NCBI GenBank assembly: GCA_020161695.1
Contig: JAIUOO010000010.1
Location: 84,517 to 148,516, forward strand
Origin: Pseudomonadota bacterium
Lineage (GTDB): Bacteria; Pseudomonadota; Alphaproteobacteria; Rhizobiales; Phreatobacteraceae
Direction: 5' to 3'
Length of the DNA stretch: 64,000 nt
Shown here piece after piece: positions 60,746 through 64,000 of the stretch. The notes beneath the pieces are model-generated. The model did not search any database and was not told where the DNA came from. It saw only the letters and a list, made by a program, of their open reading frames with translations. A program made the position numbers and the translations under genes. Position 1 is the stretch's first letter. Each line of letters begins with the position of its first letter.

Positions 60746-62533
60746 ATGGATGAGAACAAGATCGGCAAACTGGTCGGCCAGGTGAAGGACGGCAAGCTGT
60801 CCCGTCGCTCGTTCATGACCCGTATGGCCGCCGTCGGCATCGGCGCGCCGACGGCCTGGCATATTCTGGACTTTCATGGCGTTGCGCGCGCCCAGTCGGC
60901 CTTCGCCTACAAGCCGACCAAGGCCGGCGGCGGCGGGCCGCTGAAGATTCTGCTCTGGCAGGCGCCGACGCTGCTCAATCCGCACTTCGCCATCGGCACC
61001 AAGGACCAGGAAGGTTCGCGCGTGTTCTACGAGCCGCTCGCCGGCTGGGACAATGACGGCAACCTCGTGCCGTTCCTGGCCGCCGAGGTTCCGAGCCGCG
61101 AGAACGGCGGCGTCACGGCGGACGGCCTGTCCGTGACCTGGAAGCTGAAACAGGGCGTGAAGTGGCACGACGGCAAGCCGTTCACGGCCGACGACTGCAT
61201 CTTCACCTGGCAATACGCCGCCGACCCCGCGACCGCTGCTACCTCGATCGGCACCTACCAGAACATCAAGGTCGAGAAGATCGACAACTTCACGATCAAG
61301 GTGGTGTTCGAGAAGGCGACGCCGTTCTGGGCCGACGCCTTCGTCGGCGCGGTCGGCATGGTCATTCCGAAGCACGTCTTCGAGCCGTTCAAGGGCGCCG
61401 CCTCGCGCGATGCGCCGGCCAACCTCAAGCCGGTCGGCACGGGCGCCTACAAGTTCGTCGACTTCAAGCCGGGCGACATCCTGCGCGGCGAGCGCAATCC
61501 CGAATACCACATCGCCAACCAGCCGCATTTCGACACGGTCGAGGTGAAGGGCGGCGGCGACGCGGTGTCGGCGGCGCGCGCGGTGATCCAGACCGGCGAG
61601 TTCGACTATGCCTGGAACATGCAGGTGGAGGACGAGATTCTGCTGCGCATGGAGCGCGGCGGCCGCGGCAAGGCCGTTCCCGTGCCGAGCGGCAATATCG
61701 AGTTCATCATCCTGAACACGACCGATCCGTGGACCGAGGTGGACGGCGAGCGCTCCAGCGTCAAGACCAAGCATCCGACGCTCACCGATCCGGCGGTGCG
61801 GCAGGCGATGAACCTGCTGATCGACCGTGAATCGGTGCAGAAGTTCATCTACGGCCGCGGCGGCAAGGCGACCGCGAACTTCGTCAATGCGCCGGCGCGC
61901 TTCACGTCGCCGAACATGAAGTACGAGTTCAACATCGAGAAGGCGAACCAGATCCTCGACAAGGCGGGCTGGGTACGCGGCGCCGACGGCATTCGCGCCA
62001 AGGACGGCAAGAAGCTGAAATACGTCTACCAGACCTCGATCAACGCGCCGCGCCAGAAGAACCAGGCCATCGTCAAGCAGGCGGCCCAGCGCGCCGGCAT
62101 CGACCTGGAGCTGAAGTCGGTGACGGCCTCGGTCTATTTCTCGTCCGACGTGGCGAACCCGGACACCTACTCCAAGTTCTATTGCGACATGGAGATGTAC
62201 ACGACCACCATGCTTCAGCCGGACCCCGAGCGGTTCATGCTGCAGCTCGTGTCGTGGGAGATCGCCAACAAGGAGAACAAGTGGCAGGGGCGCAACATCT
62301 CCCGCTACTCGTCGAAGGAAGCCGACGACGCGTTCCGCGAGGCGCAGAACTCGCTCGACCCGGCCCGCCGCGCCGCGCTCTTCGTCCGCATGAACGACAT
62401 CTTCTGCGGCGACAACATCCTGCTGCCGATCCTGGCGCGCACGCGCATGGCGGCCTGCAGCAACAACCTCGTGGTCAATCCCAGCGGCTGGGACAACGAC
62501 CTGTGGATGATCAACGCGTGGCATCGGCCCTGA
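60746..62533 (+). CDS. ABC peptide/oligopeptide-binding protein, Tat-exported
   Basis: A 595-residue SBP family 5 protein. The N-terminus has a twin-arginine motif (LSRRSFMTRMAAVGIGAP), and the mature protein carries the family signature around GLSVTWKLKQGVKWHDGKPFTADDCIFTWQ. DppA/OppA-type proteins deliver peptides or other solutes to the DppBC permease encoded next. The start ATG is preceded by GAGGAG. It is followed by a very stable hairpin and then the permease genes. Confidence 0.93.
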   Translation: MDENKIGKLVGQVKDGKLSRRSFMTRMAAVGIGAPTAWHILDFHGVARAQSAFAYKPTKAGGGGPLKILLWQAPTLLNPHFAIGTKDQEGSRVFYEPLAGWDNDGNLVPFLAAEVPSRENGGVTADGLSVTWKLKQGVKWHDGKPFTADDCIFTWQYAADPATAATSIGTYQNIKVEKIDNFTIKVVFEKATPFWADAFVGAVGMVIPKHVFEPFKGAASRDAPANLKPVGTGAYKFVDFKPGDILRGERNPEYHIANQPHFDTVEVKGGGDAVSAARAVIQTGEFDYAWNMQVEDEILLRMERGGRGKAVPVPSGNIEFIILNTTDPWTEVDGERSSVKTKHPTLTDPAVRQAMNLLIDRESVQKFIYGRGGKATANFVNAPARFTSPNMKYEFNIEKANQILDKAGWVRGADGIRAKDGKKLKYVYQTSINAPRQKNQAIVKQAAQRAGIDLELKSVTASVYFSSDVANPDTYSKFYCDMEMYTTTMLQPDPERFMLQLVSWEIANKENKWQGRNISRYSSKEADDAFREAQNSLDPARRAALFVRMNDIFCGDNILLPILARTRMAACSNNLVVNPSGWDNDLWMINAWHRP

Positions 62534-62539
62534 GGACTC

Positions 62540-62563
62540 GATGAGGACCTTCGGGTCCTCATC
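62540..62563 (+). promoter_or_regulatory. cUUCGg hairpin between binding-protein and permease genes
   Basis: GATGAGGACC and GGTCCTCATC form a perfect 10-bp stem closed by the extra-stable C(TTCG)G tetraloop. There is no T tract, so it is an intercistronic stabiliser or processing element rather than a terminator. It would let the binding-protein message outlast the permease part. Confidence 0.7.
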
Positions 62564-62586
62564 GTCGACACCGACGGACATCCACG

Positions 62587-63546
62587 ATGGGTACCTATCT
62601 GATCCGGCGACTGCTGATCGCCATTCCGAGCCTCCTTGGCATCAGCATCGTGCTTTTCACGGTGCTGGCGCTTGCCCCCGGCGATCCCTTCGAGGAGATG
62701 GCCACCAACCCGAACATTCCTCCCGAGGTGCGCATGGCGCTTCGGGAGAAGTTCGGCATCGATGACCCGGTCTATGTGCGCTACATCCGCTGGCTGACGG
62801 CCATGATGCAGGGCGACTGGGGCTTCTCCTTCGCCAGCCGCGTCAATGTCGATGACCTGATCCTCCAGCGCCTGCCGGCGACCATCTTCGTGGTCGGCTC
62901 GTCGCAGGTCCTGGCGCTGATGATCGCGCTGCCGGTCGGCATCTATGCCGCGACGCGGCCCTATTCGATCTTCGACCAGATCGCCAACACCTTCGCCTTC
63001 ATCGGCTTCTCGCTGCCGACCTTCTTCACCGGCCTGCTGTTCATCCTGGTCTTCTCGATCTGGCTGGACTGGCTGCCCTTCGTGTTCCGGACGGACATAG
63101 ACGCGACCGGCTGGCGCTGGTTCTGGGAGCAGTTCAAGCAGGCGATCATGCCGGTGGCGGTGCTCGGCCTGTTCCAGGCGGCGTCCTATACCCGCTACGT
63201 GCGCTCGGCCGTGCTCGACGTGATCCGCCTCGACTTCGTCACGACCGCCCGCGCCAAGGGCCTGAGCGAGCGTATCGTCGTCATCAAGCACGTCGTCCGC
63301 AATGCGCTGATCCCGGTGGTGACGCTGGTGGCGCTGCAGATGCCGGCGGTGTTCGGCGGCGCCATCGTCACCGAGCAGATCTTCCGCATCCCCGGAATCG
63401 GCTCGCTGCTGATCAGCGCCATCCTCGCCAACGACACGCCGGTCATCATGGCGGTGACATTCGTGTTCTCGTGCCTCGTCGTCCTGTTCAACCTGATTGC
63501 AGATCTCCTCTATGGCTGGCTCGACCCCCGCATCTCCTACCGCTGA
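62587..63546 (+). CDS. ABC transporter permease, DppB/OppB type
   Basis: A 319-residue membrane protein with six helices. The N-terminal MGTYLIRRLLIAIPSLLGIS, the segment REKFGIDDPVYVRYIRWL and the EAA loop around TTARAKGLSERIVVIKHVVRN are typical of DppB. It is the first permease of a peptide-type importer and overlaps the next permease gene by 35 bp. Confidence 0.93.
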   Translation: MGTYLIRRLLIAIPSLLGISIVLFTVLALAPGDPFEEMATNPNIPPEVRMALREKFGIDDPVYVRYIRWLTAMMQGDWGFSFASRVNVDDLILQRLPATIFVVGSSQVLALMIALPVGIYAATRPYSIFDQIANTFAFIGFSLPTFFTGLLFILVFSIWLDWLPFVFRTDIDATGWRWFWEQFKQAIMPVAVLGLFQAASYTRYVRSAVLDVIRLDFVTTARAKGLSERIVVIKHVVRNALIPVVTLVALQMPAVFGGAIVTEQIFRIPGIGSLLISAILANDTPVIMAVTFVFSCLVVLFNLIADLLYGWLDPRISYR

Positions 63547-64000
63547 GGCGGCGGCCGTCGTCATCGACAGCCGGGACGTCCACATCTCGCCCTGGCTGGA
63601 TGCGTGGCGCCGGTTCCGGCGACACAAGCTGGCGCTCGTCTCCACCATCGTCCTGCTGACGATCATCGCTGCCGTGGCGGTCGGGCCCTGGCTCTGGCCG
63701 GTCTCGATCAACGACATCGACTTCACCGCGCGGCTCCAGGGGCCGTCGCGCGCGCACCCGTTCGGCACCGACGATCTCGGGCAGGACCTGCTTGCGCGCA
63801 TGATCTATGGCGGGCGCATCTCGCTTGCCGTCGGTCTCGCGGCCATGGTCGTGGCCATCGTCGTCGGCGTCATCATCGGGGCCATCGCAGGCGTCGCCCG
63901 CGGCAGCGTCGATGCGGCGCTGATGTGGGTGACGGACCTGTTCCTGTCGCTGCCGCAGCTGCCGCTGCTGCTGCTGGTCATCTACCTGTTCCGCGACTCG
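63512..64000 (+). CDS. ABC transporter permease, DppC/OppC type, 5' part
   Basis: The first 163 residues are in the window: MAGSTPASPTAEAAAVVIDS, then WRRFRRHKLALVSTIVLLTI, the periplasmic segment HPFGTDDLGQDLLARMIYGGRISLAVG split over two lines of helix, and ITDLFLSLPQLP-like VTDLFLSLPQLPLLLL. The PFGTDxxGxD motif is diagnostic of DppC. The start lies within dppB (35-bp overlap). The gene continues beyond the right edge; ATPase genes probably follow. Confidence 0.9.
   Translation, partial: MAGSTPASPTAEAAAVVIDSRDVHISPWLDAWRRFRRHKLALVSTIVLLTIIAAVAVGPWLWPVSINDIDFTARLQGPSRAHPFGTDDLGQDLLARMIYGGRISLAVGLAAMVVAIVVGVIIGAIAGVARGSVDAALMWVTDLFLSLPQLPLLLLVIYLFRDS

Overview
The window is a GC-rich, gene-dense chromosomal segment of an alphaproteobacterium, most likely of the order Hyphomicrobiales (Rhizobiales). 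The signs are a divergent ethylmalonyl-CoA pathway pair (ecm/meaA and ccr), a hybrid NADP malic enzyme-phosphotransacetylase, an OlsB-type ornithine-lipid acyltransferase, a comM-gshB-yraN-rsmI block, and intergenic repeats of kinds I associate with this order. The genus cannot be fixed by eye. I see no rRNA, tRNA, CRISPR array, transposase or prophage, and GC and codon style look uniform throughout.

Layout. 1-9.7 kb: a partial GNAT protein, an acyl-CoA synthetase, a thioesterase and TetR regulator sharing a perfect 18-bp palindrome, the ethylmalonyl-CoA mutase and crotonyl-CoA carboxylase/reductase, then an acyltransferase-3 gene divergent from a membrane-anchored LytTR regulator. 9.7-16 kb: rpmI-rplT with a structured leader, a Rieske oxygenase, and pheS-ASCH-pheT. 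16-30.8 kb: hydrolases, leucyl aminopeptidase, malic enzyme, a PAS-GGDEF-EAL protein, a HAD phosphatase, a hybrid histidine kinase, comM, a candidate small RNA, and the rsmI-yraN-gshB operon. 30.8-45.7 kb: an LpoA-like lipoprotein, chromate efflux chrB-chrA, a DMT permease, a FixJ-type regulator with Glu at the phospho-site, phosphomannomutase, olsB, a second acyl-CoA synthetase, a BaiN/HI0933 flavoprotein and a sterol-desaturase-type hydroxylase. 45.9-53.5 kb: clpB, an outer-membrane barrel, a Tat-exported hydrolase and an ABC exporter. 53.5-60.5 kb: an unusual accessory-like block with a trypsin-fold protein lacking its serine, two caspase-fold proteins and several small exported proteins of unknown function. 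60.7-64 kb: the start of a peptide ABC importer operon, cut by the window edge.

The most interesting signal is a shared promoter architecture at five places (about 44.8, 55.5, 55.75, 57.1 and 60.5 kb). Three or four CAA(C/G/T) boxes are phased at exactly 10 bp. The last box is CAAT and is followed after exactly 21 bp by a -10-like element (CTAGACC, CTAAACC, CTAGAAT, or the weaker CCACGAT). Each lies just upstream of a gene for an exported or membrane protein of unknown function, one of them a secreted caspase homologue. This suggests an undescribed regulon controlled by one activator that binds helically phased direct repeats.

Most housekeeping calls are secure from conserved motifs. Starts were moved inward where a Shine-Dalgarno sequence, an ATGA overlap or family alignment favoured a later codon. 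All functional statements about the caspase/exported-protein block are inference.
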